Source of the DNA: Clostridium grantii DSM 8605
GTDB taxonomy: Bacteria; Bacillota; Clostridia; Clostridiales; Clostridiaceae
Length of the DNA stretch: 64,000 nucleotides
Direction: 5' to 3'
Assembly (NCBI RefSeq): GCF_900129965.1
Contig: NZ_FQXM01000017.1
Location: 29,459 to 93,458 of the forward strand
Shown here: positions 52,347 through 62,312 of the stretch, in pieces
Position numbering within the stretch: position 1 is the first letter of the stretch
Layout of the letters: every line of letters starts with the position of its first letter
Translations under genes and position numbers: made by a program
The notes under the pieces: model-generated
What the model saw: only the letters and a program-made list of their open reading frames with translations
Databases searched by the model: none
What the model was told of the DNA's origin: nothing

Positions 52347-52362
52347 TTGGAAAGGATAATTT

Positions 52363-52932
52363 ATGAAACTACTAAAGGAAAGAATTTTAAAAGATGGCAA
52401 AGTTATAGGTGAGGATATCTTAAAAGTGGACAGCTTTTTAAATCATCAAGTTGATGTTAAGTTATTGAATGAAATGGGAAAAGAGTTTGCAATGAGGTTT
52501 AAGGATACTAAAGTGGATAAAATATTGACTATTGAAGCATCGGGAATCGGAATAGCTTGTATTGTTGCTCAATATTTTGATGTTCCAGTCGTATTTGCTA
52601 AAAAACACAAAGGTTTAAATATGGATAATAGTGTTTACGAAACAGAAGTTTTTTCTTTTACAAAGAATACAACCTACAATGTTAGAGTTGCTAAAGACTT
52701 TATTACTCCAAATGAAAAAATTCTAATAATTGATGATTTTCTTGCAAATGGGAAAGCTATAGAAGGACTTATGGATATAATAAATCAAGGTAAAGCTGAA
52801 ACTGTAGGAATAGGTATTGTAATTGAGAAAGCATTTCAAAATGCAAGAGTAGATATTGAAAATACGGGCGTAAGACTTGAATCTCTTGCAATAATTGAAG
52901 GCTTTAAGGATGGAAAAGTTTATTTAAAGTAA
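52363..52932 (+). CDS. xpt: Xanthine phosphoribosyltransferase
   Basis: This 189-residue type I phosphoribosyltransferase begins MKLLKERILKDGKVIGEDIL and has the PRPP-binding motif ILIIDDFLANGKA (about 124-136) and the TIEASGIGIA loop. It converts xanthine (and guanine) plus PRPP to XMP/GMP for purine salvage. The guanine riboswitch upstream represses it when purine is abundant. The lipoprotein gene follows after 48 bases, probably in the same transcript. Confidence 0.95.
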   Translation: MKLLKERILKDGKVIGEDILKVDSFLNHQVDVKLLNEMGKEFAMRFKDTKVDKILTIEASGIGIACIVAQYFDVPVVFAKKHKGLNMDNSVYETEVFSFTKNTTYNVRVAKDFITPNEKILIIDDFLANGKAIEGLMDIINQGKAETVGIGIVIEKAFQNARVDIENTGVRLESLAIIEGFKDGKVYLK

Positions 52933-52980
52933 TCAATAAAATTTAACTATAAAACATTTTTAATTTTGGGAGGATAAAAA

Positions 52981-54117
52981 ATGAAAAAAATTACTGCATT
53001 AGTTCTAGCAATGGTATTAACTTTAGGGGTTTTATTAACAGGGTGTGGTTCAAACAATGAAGTAAAAGAAAACACTTCAAATGAGACTACAACAGAGCAA
53101 AAAGATGAAAAGAAAGAAGTAAAGGTTGGATTTTTATATGTTGCACCTATTGGTAACGAAGGTTGGACATATGCACATGACCAAGGAAGATTATATTTAG
53201 AAGAAAAACTAGGTGTAGAAACAATATACAAAGAAAGTGTTAAAGAAGATCCAGCAGAAGTTCAAGCAGTTATTGAAAACATGATTGATGAAGGTGTTAA
53301 TGTAATTATAGGAACAAGTTTTGGATTTATGGATGGAATGGAATTATCAGCTAAAGAATATCCAGAAGTTACTTTTATGCATTGTTCTGGATACAAAATG
53401 TCTGATAACATGTCAAACTATTTTGCAAAACTATATCAAGCTAGATACTTAACAGGAGTAGCAGCTGGTTTAGCAACTAAAAGCAATGAATTAGGATATG
53501 TAGCAGCTTATGAAATACCAGAAGTAATTAGAGGAATCAATGCATTTACATTAGGAGTTAAATCTGTTAACCCGGATGCAGTTGTTAATGTAAAATGGAC
53601 TCATACTTGGTATGATCCTGCAAAAGAAAAACAAGCAGCAGAAGCTTTAATTTCTGAAGGTGCTGACGTAATAGCTCAACATCAAGATACAAGTGCACCA
53701 CAACAAGCAGCAGAAGAAGCAGGAGTTTTCTCAGTAGGTTGTGACACAGATATGGAAAGTTCAGCACCAAATGCTTATTTAACTGGAGCTATATATAACT
53801 GGGGAGATTTCTATGTGAGTGAAATTCAAAAAGTTATTGATGGTACTTGGGAATCAACAAGTTACTGGGGTCCAATGACAGATAGTGAAGATAGTATGGC
53901 TATTATAACACCATTAACAAAAAATGCGCCAGAAGGAGCACAAGCGGCTGTAGATGCAGCTAAAGCAGATGTTATAGCTGGAAAACCAATATTTGTTGGA
54001 CCAATAAAAGATCAAAATGGTGAAATTAAAGTTGCAGAAGGAGTAGAACTAACTGATGCAGAATTATTAGAAATGAAATGGTTCGTTGAAGGCGTTAATG
54101 GTAAAATTGAAGAGTAA
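52981..54117 (+). CDS. BMP-family nucleoside ABC transporter substrate-binding lipoprotein
   Basis: This 378-residue protein has a lipoprotein signal (MKKITALVLAMVLTLGVLLT, then GC), a Glu/Thr linker and a BMP (PnrA-like) domain (VGFLYVAPIGNEGWTYAHD, GSFGFMDG-like GTSFGFMDGM, GVKSVNPDA). It would bind nucleosides outside the membrane. It lies between xpt and the matching ATPase and permeases. GGGAGG precedes the start. Confidence 0.92.
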   Translation: MKKITALVLAMVLTLGVLLTGCGSNNEVKENTSNETTTEQKDEKKEVKVGFLYVAPIGNEGWTYAHDQGRLYLEEKLGVETIYKESVKEDPAEVQAVIENMIDEGVNVIIGTSFGFMDGMELSAKEYPEVTFMHCSGYKMSDNMSNYFAKLYQARYLTGVAAGLATKSNELGYVAAYEIPEVIRGINAFTLGVKSVNPDAVVNVKWTHTWYDPAKEKQAAEALISEGADVIAQHQDTSAPQQAAEEAGVFSVGCDTDMESSAPNAYLTGAIYNWGDFYVSEIQKVIDGTWESTSYWGPMTDSEDSMAIITPLTKNAPEGAQAAVDAAKADVIAGKPIFVGPIKDQNGEIKVAEGVELTDAELLEMKWFVEGVNGKIEE

Positions 54118-54159
54118 TAAAAATTAAAAAACAAAAAAATAAGAATAAAAACAATTTAG

Positions 54160-54182
54160 CTTTGCCCCTTGTAGGGGCAAAG
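54160..54182 (+). terminator. Hairpin between lipoprotein and ABC ATPase genes
   Basis: CTTTGCCCC pairs perfectly with GGGGCAAAG around a 5-base loop, and a weak T-rich tract (TTGTATTTTG) follows. It probably acts as a partial terminator or RNA stabiliser, giving more binding protein than membrane complex. A second dyad, CAAAATCTC/GAGTTTTG (about 54244-54270), lies before the ATPase. Confidence 0.65.
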
Positions 54183-54339
54183 TTGTATTTTGTTATTGCA
54201 CCAAATATAGGAATTTCATTGTTAAACTTAATTTATACTTGTACAAAATCTCATGATTCTACGAGTTTTGGACACGTATAAATTAATAGTTTAACTGAAA
54301 TACCTATAAATATTTATAAAATTAAGGATAGGTGAGATT

Positions 54340-55872
54340 ATGGATAAGAAAACTCCTTATATAAAAGTAGAAAAAATAACAAAAGTTTTTGGAAAAGTAA
54401 TAGCTAATAAGGATGTAGATTTAATAATTGAAGGTGGAAAAACTCATGCTCTCCTTGGAGAAAATGGTGCAGGTAAAAGTACTTTAATGAATATGTTATC
54501 AGGTGTATATTCTCCTGATAGTGGTAAAATGTTTGTTCATGGTAAACAAGTTAGATTTTCCTCGCCAAAGGATGCAATAAACTCAAAAGTAGGAATGATT
54601 TATCAACACTTTAAGCTAGTAGAAGCAATGACGGCACTAGACAACGTTATGCTGGGACAAAAGGGTAAATTTTTTATAGATAAGAAAAAAACTAAAAACG
54701 AAATCAATGAAATTATAAATAGATTAGAATTAAATGTAGATTTAGACAAATATGTTTGTGATATGTCTGTAGGAGAAAAGCAAAACTTAGAAATGCTTAA
54801 GGTTGTATATAGAGGAGCGGATATATTAATTCTTGATGAGCCCACTACAGTTTTTACTCCTCAGGAAAGCAAAAAATTATTCAGTATAATGAACAAAATG
54901 AAAGAAGAAGGTTGTGCAATAATATTTATATCTCATAAAATGGATGAAGTTATGGAAGTTGCTGATACTGTAACAGTTTTGAGAAAAGGACAAAGTATAA
55001 AAACTTTAGATAGAAAAGATACAAATCCAAAAGAATTAACTGACTTAATGGTAGGCAAATCTGTTGATTTAGCTATTAAAAGAGTGCCGCGTGAAGGTGA
55101 AGAAAAGATACTTCAAGTTAAAAATTTGAATGTGTTTAATGAGGATAAAATTCAGAAAATCAAGGATATGAGCTTTGATGTAAGAAAAGGAGAAATTCTT
55201 GGAATAGCTGGTATTGCAGGTAGTGGACAAAAGGAATTATGTGAAGCTATAGCTGGAATTCAAAAAATTAAGAGTGGAGAAATTATTTTTGAAAATGATA
55301 ATTTAGTAGGTAAATCGCCTAGAGATATAATTACAAAAGGAATTAGTATGAGTTTTATTCCAGAGGACAGATTAGGAATGGGACTAGTTGCATCTATGGA
55401 TATGGTAGATAATATACTATTAAAAGAATATCAGGGACAAAAGGGCTTATTTGTAGATAGAAAGTCTGTTGCTAAAAAAGCTGAAGAAATGGTAGAAGCT
55501 TTAGAAATAAAAACTCCAAGTGTACATTATCCAATTAGATATCTTTCTGGTGGTAATATTCAAAAAATATTATTAGGAAGAGAACTTAGCTTATATCCTA
55601 AATTATTAATAATGGCTCATCCTGTAAGAGGATTAGATGTAAACACTTGTTATACAATTTATGATTTAGTTAATGTAGAGAAAGAAAAAGGAAACTCAGT
55701 TATTTATATTGGAGAAGACTTGGATGTATTAATAGAATTATGCGATAGAATAGCAGTTGTTTATGATGGGAAAATAACAGGTATCAAAGATACTGATAAA
55801 ATTACTAAAGAAGAAATTGGTTTATTAATGGTAGGAAAAAAATCGGATGGGGAGGTATCAAATAATGTTTAG
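54340..55872 (+). CDS. Nucleoside ABC transporter ATPase (two nucleotide-binding domains)
   Basis: In this 510-residue double ATPase, domain 1 has Walker A GENGAGKST (about 38), signature SVGEKQNLEML and Walker B ILILDEPT. Domain 2 has a degenerate Walker A (GIAGSGQKEL) and LSGGNIQKILLGREL, with MAHPVRGLDV in place of the usual Walker B Glu. This asymmetry is normal for the YufO/RbsA class. The permease gene overlaps its end. Confidence 0.93.
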   Translation: MDKKTPYIKVEKITKVFGKVIANKDVDLIIEGGKTHALLGENGAGKSTLMNMLSGVYSPDSGKMFVHGKQVRFSSPKDAINSKVGMIYQHFKLVEAMTALDNVMLGQKGKFFIDKKKTKNEINEIINRLELNVDLDKYVCDMSVGEKQNLEMLKVVYRGADILILDEPTTVFTPQESKKLFSIMNKMKEEGCAIIFISHKMDEVMEVADTVTVLRKGQSIKTLDRKDTNPKELTDLMVGKSVDLAIKRVPREGEEKILQVKNLNVFNEDKIQKIKDMSFDVRKGEILGIAGIAGSGQKELCEAIAGIQKIKSGEIIFENDNLVGKSPRDIITKGISMSFIPEDRLGMGLVASMDMVDNILLKEYQGQKGLFVDRKSVAKKAEEMVEALEIKTPSVHYPIRYLSGGNIQKILLGRELSLYPKLLIMAHPVRGLDVNTCYTIYDLVNVEKEKGNSVIYIGEDLDVLIELCDRIAVVYDGKITGIKDTDKITKEEIGLLMVGKKSDGEVSNNV

Positions 55873-56935
55873 AATAGTAAAAAAGAGTGAAACTACAAGA
55901 TTGCAAGCAACTGTAATAATTTCTACAGCTATTATTCTAGCCATATTAGTTACTTCTATATTTATATCAGCAATAGGATTTAACCCTATAGAAGTGTATG
56001 GATCTATGCTAAAAGGTTCTTTCGGATCTAGTTCAAAATTAAAAAGAACTATAATTATAGCCATTCCGTTGTTAATAACATCGCTTGGAATAGCTGTAGC
56101 TTTTAAAATGCAATTTTGGAATATTGGAGGAGAAGGACAAATATTGATGGGTGGATTTGGAGCTGCTTTTATAGCTTTGAATTTTGCATATTTACCAAAA
56201 CCAATAGTATTAATATTAATGGCTATTTCAGGAATGTTGTGTGGTGGACTTTGGGCATTGCTACCTGCATTTTTAAAATCAAAATGGGGAACTAATGAAA
56301 CGATTGTTACATTGATGATGAATTATATAGCTTTAAAATGGATAACTTTTCTACAATATGATAAATGGAAGGACCCAAATTCAATGGGGTTTCCTAAGAT
56401 AGCAAACTTTGAAGACAATGCTGTACTTCCAAGAGTATTTGATATTCATATTGGTTGGATAATTGCATTGATATTAGTTGTAGTTATGTACATATTTATG
56501 AATTACACTAAAAAAGGGTATGAAATTAGTGTACTTGGAGAAAGTGTAAAAACAGCAAAATATGCAGGAATTAATATTAATAAAACAATGATAACAGCCA
56601 TTTTACTAAGTGGTGGATTATGTGGATTAGTAGGTATGATTCAAACATCAGCAGTTAGTAATACGCTTTCTATTGAAATTTCTGGAGGTGTTGGATTTAC
56701 AGCAATTATAGTAACTTGGCTTGGAGCTCTATCAGCACCAATAATTCTTATAGTATCTGTGCTTTTTGCGGCATTACTACAAGGTGGAGCTTATATTCAA
56801 ACAGCCTTTGGAATACCAGCAGCAGCGGCATCAGTCTTACAAGGAATGATATTATTCTTCGTTCTTGGAAGTGACTTTTTTATTAGGTATAGATTAGTTT
56901 TAGAAAAAAATATAAAAGTTAAAGGAGCAAAATAA
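55865..56935 (+). CDS. Nucleoside ABC transporter permease (YufP-like)
   Basis: The start at 55865 (MFRIVKKSETTRLQATVIIS) follows GGGGAGG, eight bases inside the ATPase gene. The 356-residue protein has about nine membrane segments and the family region FWNIGGEGQILMGGFGAAF plus GESVKTAKYAGIN. It pairs with the permease at 56937 to form the channel. Confidence 0.92.
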   Translation: MFRIVKKSETTRLQATVIISTAIILAILVTSIFISAIGFNPIEVYGSMLKGSFGSSSKLKRTIIIAIPLLITSLGIAVAFKMQFWNIGGEGQILMGGFGAAFIALNFAYLPKPIVLILMAISGMLCGGLWALLPAFLKSKWGTNETIVTLMMNYIALKWITFLQYDKWKDPNSMGFPKIANFEDNAVLPRVFDIHIGWIIALILVVVMYIFMNYTKKGYEISVLGESVKTAKYAGININKTMITAILLSGGLCGLVGMIQTSAVSNTLSIEISGGVGFTAIIVTWLGALSAPIILIVSVLFAALLQGGAYIQTAFGIPAAAASVLQGMILFFVLGSDFFIRYRLVLEKNIKVKGAK

Positions 56936-56936
56936 T

Positions 56937-57869
56937 ATGAATATGGTGATAGCTTTTTTAACAGCAGCAATAGTTTCAGGTACTCCAATTCTTTTTGCTA
57001 CATTAGGAGAAATTTTAACTGAAAAATCTGGTAACTTGAATTTGGGAGTAGAAGGTATGATGTTAATGGGCGCTGTTATGGGATTTGTTGTAGGAATTAA
57101 AACAGGAAACCCTATTTTAGCAATATTAGCAGCAGCTTTTGCAGGAGCTTTTGGTGCGTTAATTTATGGATTTTTAACCATAGGATTGAGAGCTAATCAA
57201 GTAGTTACTGGTTTGACATTAACTATTTTTGGAACAGGGTTCTCTTCATTGGTAGGAAAACCTTTGATGGGGGAAGTAGTTCCACAAACAATAAAGAATT
57301 TTTTTGGAACAATGAATGTCCCTTTGTTATCTAAAATACCTTTCATTGGCCCTATATTTTTTACTCATAATATATTTGTGTATTTTGGATATGTTTGTGC
57401 TATAGTTATGGGAATCTATTTTTATAATACTCGTAAAGGCTTGAATCTTATAGCAGTAGGAGAAAATCCAGGATGTGCAGATGCGGCAAGTATAAATGTT
57501 AATTTATATAAATATGTGCATGTGCTTATAGGTGGCGCTTTATGTGGTATTGGTGGAGCTTATTTATCTTTGGTTTATATACCATCTTGGCAAGAAAATA
57601 TTACAGCGGGAAGAGGTTGGATCGCAGTTGCTTTAGTAATATTTGCAGCTTGGAATCCATATAAAGCAATCTTAGGAGCGTTTTTATTTGGAGGCTTGGA
57701 TATTATAGCTTTCAGATTTGAAGCATTGACACACTACGTTTCACTTTATTTTATAGATATGTTACCTTACTTAGTTACAATAGTGATTTTGGTTATTTCA
57801 TCTATCAAAAATAATAAGAATGCAGGACCTCAAGGATTAGGGCAACCTTATTTTAGAGAAGAAAGATAG
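56937..57869 (+). CDS. Nucleoside ABC transporter permease (YufQ-like)
   Basis: This 310-residue protein of about eight membrane segments has GEILTEKSGNLNLGVEGMMLMGA and GENPGCADAASINV. It starts one base after the previous stop with AAAGGAG inside it. It completes the binding protein-ATPase-two-permease nucleoside importer. Confidence 0.92.
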   Translation: MNMVIAFLTAAIVSGTPILFATLGEILTEKSGNLNLGVEGMMLMGAVMGFVVGIKTGNPILAILAAAFAGAFGALIYGFLTIGLRANQVVTGLTLTIFGTGFSSLVGKPLMGEVVPQTIKNFFGTMNVPLLSKIPFIGPIFFTHNIFVYFGYVCAIVMGIYFYNTRKGLNLIAVGENPGCADAASINVNLYKYVHVLIGGALCGIGGAYLSLVYIPSWQENITAGRGWIAVALVIFAAWNPYKAILGAFLFGGLDIIAFRFEALTHYVSLYFIDMLPYLVTIVILVISSIKNNKNAGPQGLGQPYFREER

Positions 57870-57887
57870 AAATTTTATTTATAGTAA

Positions 57888-57919
57888 AAAAGGCTTTTCT
57901 TTGGAGGAAAGCCTTTTTA
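57888..57919 (+). terminator. Terminator of nucleoside transporter operon
   Basis: AAAAAGGCTTTTCT-ttgg-AGGAAAGCCTTTTT forms a long stem ending in T. Confidence 0.88.
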
Positions 57920-58071
57920 TTTGGCTAAAACTTTTTATAGCTTCTAATCCTTGATAAATTTCACTTCTTGAAAAGTTATTTTTATATAATTCATCATGAC
58001 TTTTTTTCAATAGTAAATTATAAAAATAAAAATTAATATTAAATAGTTTATCCATTAATTATATAAATTCT

Positions 58072-58544
58072 ATTTGAATTTTTCTAATCGGTAATGTCCT
58101 TCATCATCTAATTTTAGTATCCCATCTTTATAATCATAGCCCATTTTTTATAAAATTCACAAGCAGTAATTGATGATGGTATCTCAATTCTTTTTGATCT
58201 TAAAAAATATTCATCAGACTCTAATGTTTCAATTATTTTTTTCCTATACCATTTCCATGTAATTCAGGTGAAACAAAAATTGTTAAAAGAATACTTTCAT
58301 CTTGGCTTCCCCAAAAACTTGAAATTGCTCCACAACCAATAATTTTATTGTCTATACAAGCAACATACATATGTGCATAGCTAGTAATCTCTAGTAATTT
58401 ATCTGAAGTATAAATTGATGATAAATGTTCCATTTCTTCTTTTGGATAATCTTTTATATTAACTTCCAAAAAATTTCTGCAAATTATATTTGATAGAGTA
58501 GTTGCATCATTAGTTTTAAAATTTCTTATCTTTAAATTTTCCAT
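58072..58544 (-). pseudogene. GNAT acetyltransferase gene with two homopolymer frameshifts
   Basis: The N-terminal 103 residues (MENLKIRNFKTNDATTLSNI ... VSPELHGNGIGKK) are intact through the acetyl-CoA loop. The frame then breaks at a T7 run on the plus strand (58236-58242), resumes as IIETLESDEYFLRSKRIEI, and breaks again at T6 (58144-58149) before MGYDYKDGILKLDDEGHYRL. Adding one base at each run restores a full GNAT protein. This is either a true pseudogene or sequencing error. Confidence 0.8.
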
Positions 58545-58562
58545 AGGAGACCTCCATATTTT

Positions 58563-59377
58563 TTATTTTCTATCTCGCTTAATAATTGGTAAATCAGTGC
58601 TATTATTTGTTCGTACGTGGATAATGCTATTTCCTAATCCTCTACTCACTATCATGTTAGTATTATTAAGCTTGTATAATCCAGAAGTGTATTCAGGGAA
58701 TAAACCTTGATTTGGGGCGATAATGCCTTTACTCATAAAAGGAATTCTAAATTGACCTCCATGAGCATGTCCAGAAAAAACTATGGTAGGACTAATGCTA
58801 TTATCAGAAGATGAATAGGATTCAAATAATTCAGGGCGATGAGCTAATAAAATTACTGGCATATCTTTGATTTTATCAATGTCTTTAAAATTTTTAGGGT
58901 CATATGTAGCCTCATCAGTTAAACCTAGAATTGCAATATTTTGCTGGTTTTTTGTGTATATTTCTAGTTTGTTATCAACGATTCTAATATCATTATTTGT
59001 TAGAATACTTGTCCACTCATCTATATTCCCACTCCGAATCTCATGATTACCTGTAACAGATAAGTATTTGTGATTTCAGATAAACCTTTGCATAACTTTT
59101 CTAAGCCACATGTGTTCAAATCAGCACTTTTATCAATAAGGTCACCTGTGAGTACTATTATGTCAGGTTTTTGCTTTTTCACTTTGTTTAAAATAGTATC
59201 TATATTAGAAGCATTTTTGGGTAAATGGACATCAGAAATATGGGCTATTTTTATACCTTCTAATTCTTTTGACAAATCAGTTATTTCAACTTTTATATTT
59301 TGAACCTTTATGGAATTGTTTTGAGCATAACAATATACAAAAATCGTTATAGATATAAGCAAGAGTGTAAAAGTCAA
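58563..59377 (-). pseudogene. Membrane-anchored metallophosphoesterase gene with one frameshift
   Basis: The N-terminal part (59021-59377) has a membrane anchor, then IAHISDVHLPKN and VLTGDLID. The rest continues in another frame as YLSVTGNHEIRSGN, LAHRPELFE and FSGHAHGGQFRIP, down to 58563. All five metallophosphoesterase motifs are present, but a single base is missing near 59066-59072. The gene resembles YkuE-type phosphodiesterases. It may be recent decay or a sequence error. Confidence 0.85.
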
Positions 59378-59529
59378 TTTATAGCGTTTTGATTGTTTAA
59401 TTATAAAAAAGACCTCCTTATAATAAAATATTATATTCCAATATTGATATGATAGCTTAAATTAAGGTACACAATATAAAAAGTATTTTATTTTGAGAAA
59501 TTTAGAAATAAGATGAAAATACTTATTTG

Positions 59530-59691
59530 TTAAAATATTTTCTTAAGTAGAATTACAATTAGAACAATCCAAATAAAAATAATGGCTACCCCAGCTATCA
59601 AATTATTTTGCTTCCCCTCTTTAAAAATATCATTTGACTGCTGCCTACATTCTTCCAAAATAGAAGATGGGATTAATTTTACTGCTAACAT
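59530..59691 (-). CDS. Hypothetical small single-helix membrane protein
   Basis: This is a 53-residue frame (MLAVKLIPSSILEECRQQSN, then FKEGKQNN) ending in one membrane helix (GVAIIFIWIVLIVILLKK). AGGA lies just upstream. No family is recognised. It could be the tail of a lost gene. Confidence 0.35.
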   Translation of the reverse strand: MLAVKLIPSSILEECRQQSNDIFKEGKQNNLIAGVAIIFIWIVLIVILLKKIF

Positions 59692-59796
59692 AATTCCTAA
59701 AGGAAGTAAATATTAATTAGAAATTATTATCAATAAATTAGGAAAATGTTTGATTTATTTATAATGAGGATGTTAAAAAGGTATAAAAACGAGAAT

Positions 59797-61269
59797 TTAT
59801 AAAGTTAAACACTCATGGCCAATTATTTTCACACCTTTTTCAATGTCACAAAGAGTTAATCTTGAAAATCCAAGTCTAAGAGTATCCCATCCCACTAAAG
59901 AGGAGGTGCTGTGTAATGTGTCAATGGATTGTGTATAAAATATATCACCTGGAGTAAAAATAACCCCTTTATCAATACATTTGCTCAAGAGCTTACGTGC
60001 ATCAATATTCTTTAGTTTTATAAAAATGTAAAGACCACCATCTCCAGTTATATACTGGTGAGGGATATATTCTTTTGCTAGCTTTATTGCTAAATTGAAT
60101 TTCTCATTATATACAGTTCTAATCTTCTTAAGGTATTTTTCAAAATTACCGTTTTTCAAATAATCATATAAAATAGCTTGGTCTAAAGATGAGGTATGAA
60201 TATTTTTACTTCTTTTGATGCTTTCCATAGCATTAATGAGTTTTTTGTCTCCCAGTATCCAACCAATTCTTAAGCCTGGAAATAAAATTTTTGATAAACT
60301 TCCAATATAAATTACAGAATTATCATTATTACTAATGGCAGCTAAGGGGGAAATGTGATCGCTTTTCAATTGAAGCTCTTCATTAAAACCATCTTCGATT
60401 ATTGGAATATTATTTTCTTTCATAATTGTATATAAAAGATTTCTTTTATCATAAGACATGACAAGGCCAGTGGGATTATGGTAAGAGGGCACAAAGAAAC
60501 CTGCTTTTACTTTGTTATTTTTGATTTTATCACTTAATTGGGTTATATCAATTCCATCTGCAGTCATATCCACGCCTATTATATCAAGACCTTGTAACTT
60601 CATTATTTTAAGAGCGGTGTTATGAGTTGGATTTTCACATAGGATTTTATCGCCTTTATTTAAAATTGTAGATAGAGTTAAATCAAATCCTTCAGTAAAC
60701 CCATTAGTAATAAGGATGCTTTTATTAGTAGTATCAACTCCTTTAGAAGTCATATATGATAATAGAAAATTAATAAGTTTATCATATCCTTTAGCATAAC
60801 CATAATTAAGTATTTTCTCACCTTCATTAGAGAGTATATTCAAAACAGATTTTTTGACTTCTTCAATAGGAAAAAGATTCTCATCTGGGGCTATAGTTTT
60901 GAAAGATATCATACCTTTCTTATAAACAGATTCATTTTTTATAATATCGGTTTTCTCCGCAATTTTCGCATAAGCAGTTGTTTTTATTTCCCAGGGAATA
61001 ATCCAGGAGCATTCCTTATTTTCATCAGCAACCAATTTTTTTACATAAGATCCTTTGTTTCGTATAGAATATATCAATCCTTCCTGTTCTAATAATTCAT
61101 AAGCCGACATGATAGAATTTCGGCTTACACAAATAAGACTTGAAAGTTCTCTGGTTGATGGAAGTTTACTATCTGGTGCAAGCATCTTACTATAAATCAT
61201 ATTTTTAAGTTGACTATAAATTTGAAGATATTTCTTTTCTTTATCATTTATTTTAAAATCGAATACCAT
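59797..61269 (-). CDS. MocR/PdxR-like GntR-aminotransferase regulator
   Basis: This 490-residue protein has an N-terminal GntR winged helix (PDSKLPSTRELSSLICVSRN, about 37-56) and a fold-type I aminotransferase domain (about 120-490) with NPTHNTALKIM, YHNPTGLVMS and the PLP-lysine in GSLSKILFPGLRIGW. MocR proteins use bound PLP to sense amino acids or vitamin B6. The D-Ala-D-Ala ligase gene lies just upstream on the same strand. Confidence 0.9.
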   Translation of the reverse strand: MVFDFKINDKEKKYLQIYSQLKNMIYSKMLAPDSKLPSTRELSSLICVSRNSIMSAYELLEQEGLIYSIRNKGSYVKKLVADENKECSWIIPWEIKTTAYAKIAEKTDIIKNESVYKKGMISFKTIAPDENLFPIEEVKKSVLNILSNEGEKILNYGYAKGYDKLINFLLSYMTSKGVDTTNKSILITNGFTEGFDLTLSTILNKGDKILCENPTHNTALKIMKLQGLDIIGVDMTADGIDITQLSDKIKNNKVKAGFFVPSYHNPTGLVMSYDKRNLLYTIMKENNIPIIEDGFNEELQLKSDHISPLAAISNNDNSVIYIGSLSKILFPGLRIGWILGDKKLINAMESIKRSKNIHTSSLDQAILYDYLKNGNFEKYLKKIRTVYNEKFNLAIKLAKEYIPHQYITGDGGLYIFIKLKNIDARKLLSKCIDKGVIFTPGDIFYTQSIDTLHSTSSLVGWDTLRLGFSRLTLCDIEKGVKIIGHECLTL

Positions 61270-61295
61270 AAGACGCCTCCTAGCTATTTAATTTA

Positions 61296-62225
61296 TTATC
61301 TATTAATTAATAAAGAGTACTCTATAATTTTATCCAATAGTTCACTATAAGTAAGACCATAAGCATTAGCGCTTTTAGGAATCAAACTATTTTCTGTCAT
61401 TCCTGGAAGTGTGTTAATTTCTAAAACATAAACTTGTTCCCTACTAATTATCATATCAATTCTGGCATAGACTTGTAAACCAAATTGTTCCCAACAAGTT
61501 TTAGAGATTTTTGTTACTTTATCATTTAAATCATTAGGTAAATTTATAATTTTCTCTTCTGCGCCGTCCTTATTATACTTAGAATGGAAATTAAAAAAGT
61601 TAGCTTTGGGTTTTATTGAAATAATAGGTAAGACTTCTTTGTTTAACATACTAACTGTGATTTCTTCACCTTGTACAAACTCTTCAATTAACACTTCTTT
61701 ATCTAATTCAAAACACAATTTAATTGAGTGAAATAACTCATTCTCATTTTTAGCAATGAAAACTCCAATACTTGATCCGCCATTACTAGGTTTTACTACA
61801 AGAGGATATCCTAATTTTTTTATAGGAATGTCTTTTATAAAAGTTTCTTTAGAAGTATAAGATTTATAGTTTTCTAGATTAATGGATATCCATTTGGGAG
61901 TTTTTATACAGCTACTCTTGAAAATTCTTTTACTCATAATTTTATTCATACATAAAGCACTAGTTAAAACTCCACATCCTGTATAAGGGACATGCATTGT
62001 TTCAAGAAGAGATTGTATTCTACCATCCTCTCCAAATTCACCATGTAATGCTATAAAAGCAAAACTTAAATCCCGGATCTGATCAATTAATTGAAATCTT
62101 GTATTTATAGGAATGGGAAATACTTCATATTTTTCTTCATCTAAGTTTTTTATTATTTCATTGCCTGTCATTAAGGAAATATCCCTTTCGGTAGAATCTC
62201 CTCCCATAATAACGCCTATCTGCAT
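61296..62225 (-). CDS. ddl: D-alanine--D-alanine ligase
   Basis: This 309-residue ATP-grasp enzyme has IGVIMGGDSTERDISLMTG at the N-terminus, ALHGEFGEDGRIQ, KPSNGGSSIGV and C-terminal RIDMIISREQVYVLEINTLPGM. It makes D-Ala-D-Ala for peptidoglycan in the cytoplasm. AAAGGAG precedes the start. A MocR regulator sits 26 bases downstream and might respond to D-alanine or PLP. Confidence 0.95.
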   Translation of the reverse strand: MQIGVIMGGDSTERDISLMTGNEIIKNLDEEKYEVFPIPINTRFQLIDQIRDLSFAFIALHGEFGEDGRIQSLLETMHVPYTGCGVLTSALCMNKIMSKRIFKSSCIKTPKWISINLENYKSYTSKETFIKDIPIKKLGYPLVVKPSNGGSSIGVFIAKNENELFHSIKLCFELDKEVLIEEFVQGEEITVSMLNKEVLPIISIKPKANFFNFHSKYNKDGAEEKIINLPNDLNDKVTKISKTCWEQFGLQVYARIDMIISREQVYVLEINTLPGMTENSLIPKSANAYGLTYSELLDKIIEYSLLINR

Positions 62226-62276
62226 AAACTCATCTCCTTTAATATATTCTATGATTTAAGCTATGCAAAAGAAAGA

Positions 62277-62312
62277 ACCACCCTAAGGCGATTTTTATGC
62301 CAAGGTGGTTAT
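62277..62312 (-). terminator. Terminator of the ElaA-like gene
   Basis: Read on the minus strand, AACCACCTTGGC pairs with GCCTTAGGGTGGTT (with mismatches in the middle) and is followed by a T-rich tract. It overlaps the stop codon of the acetyltransferase gene. Confidence 0.65.

Larger units (their letters stand above)
51868..52362. other. 495-base leader region of xpt
   Basis: After the kinase gene there is an AT-rich, poly-A-interrupted stretch without a gene, a TATAGTTTAATATATA region that may hold the promoter (about 52070-52090), the purine riboswitch and its terminator. Confidence 0.6.

Noticed and set aside
57883..58055. Minus-strand frame of about 57 codons (starting MDKLFNINFYFYNLLL)
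   Set aside because: It has protein-like composition, but there is no ribosome site, the end overlaps the transporter terminator and no family is recognised.
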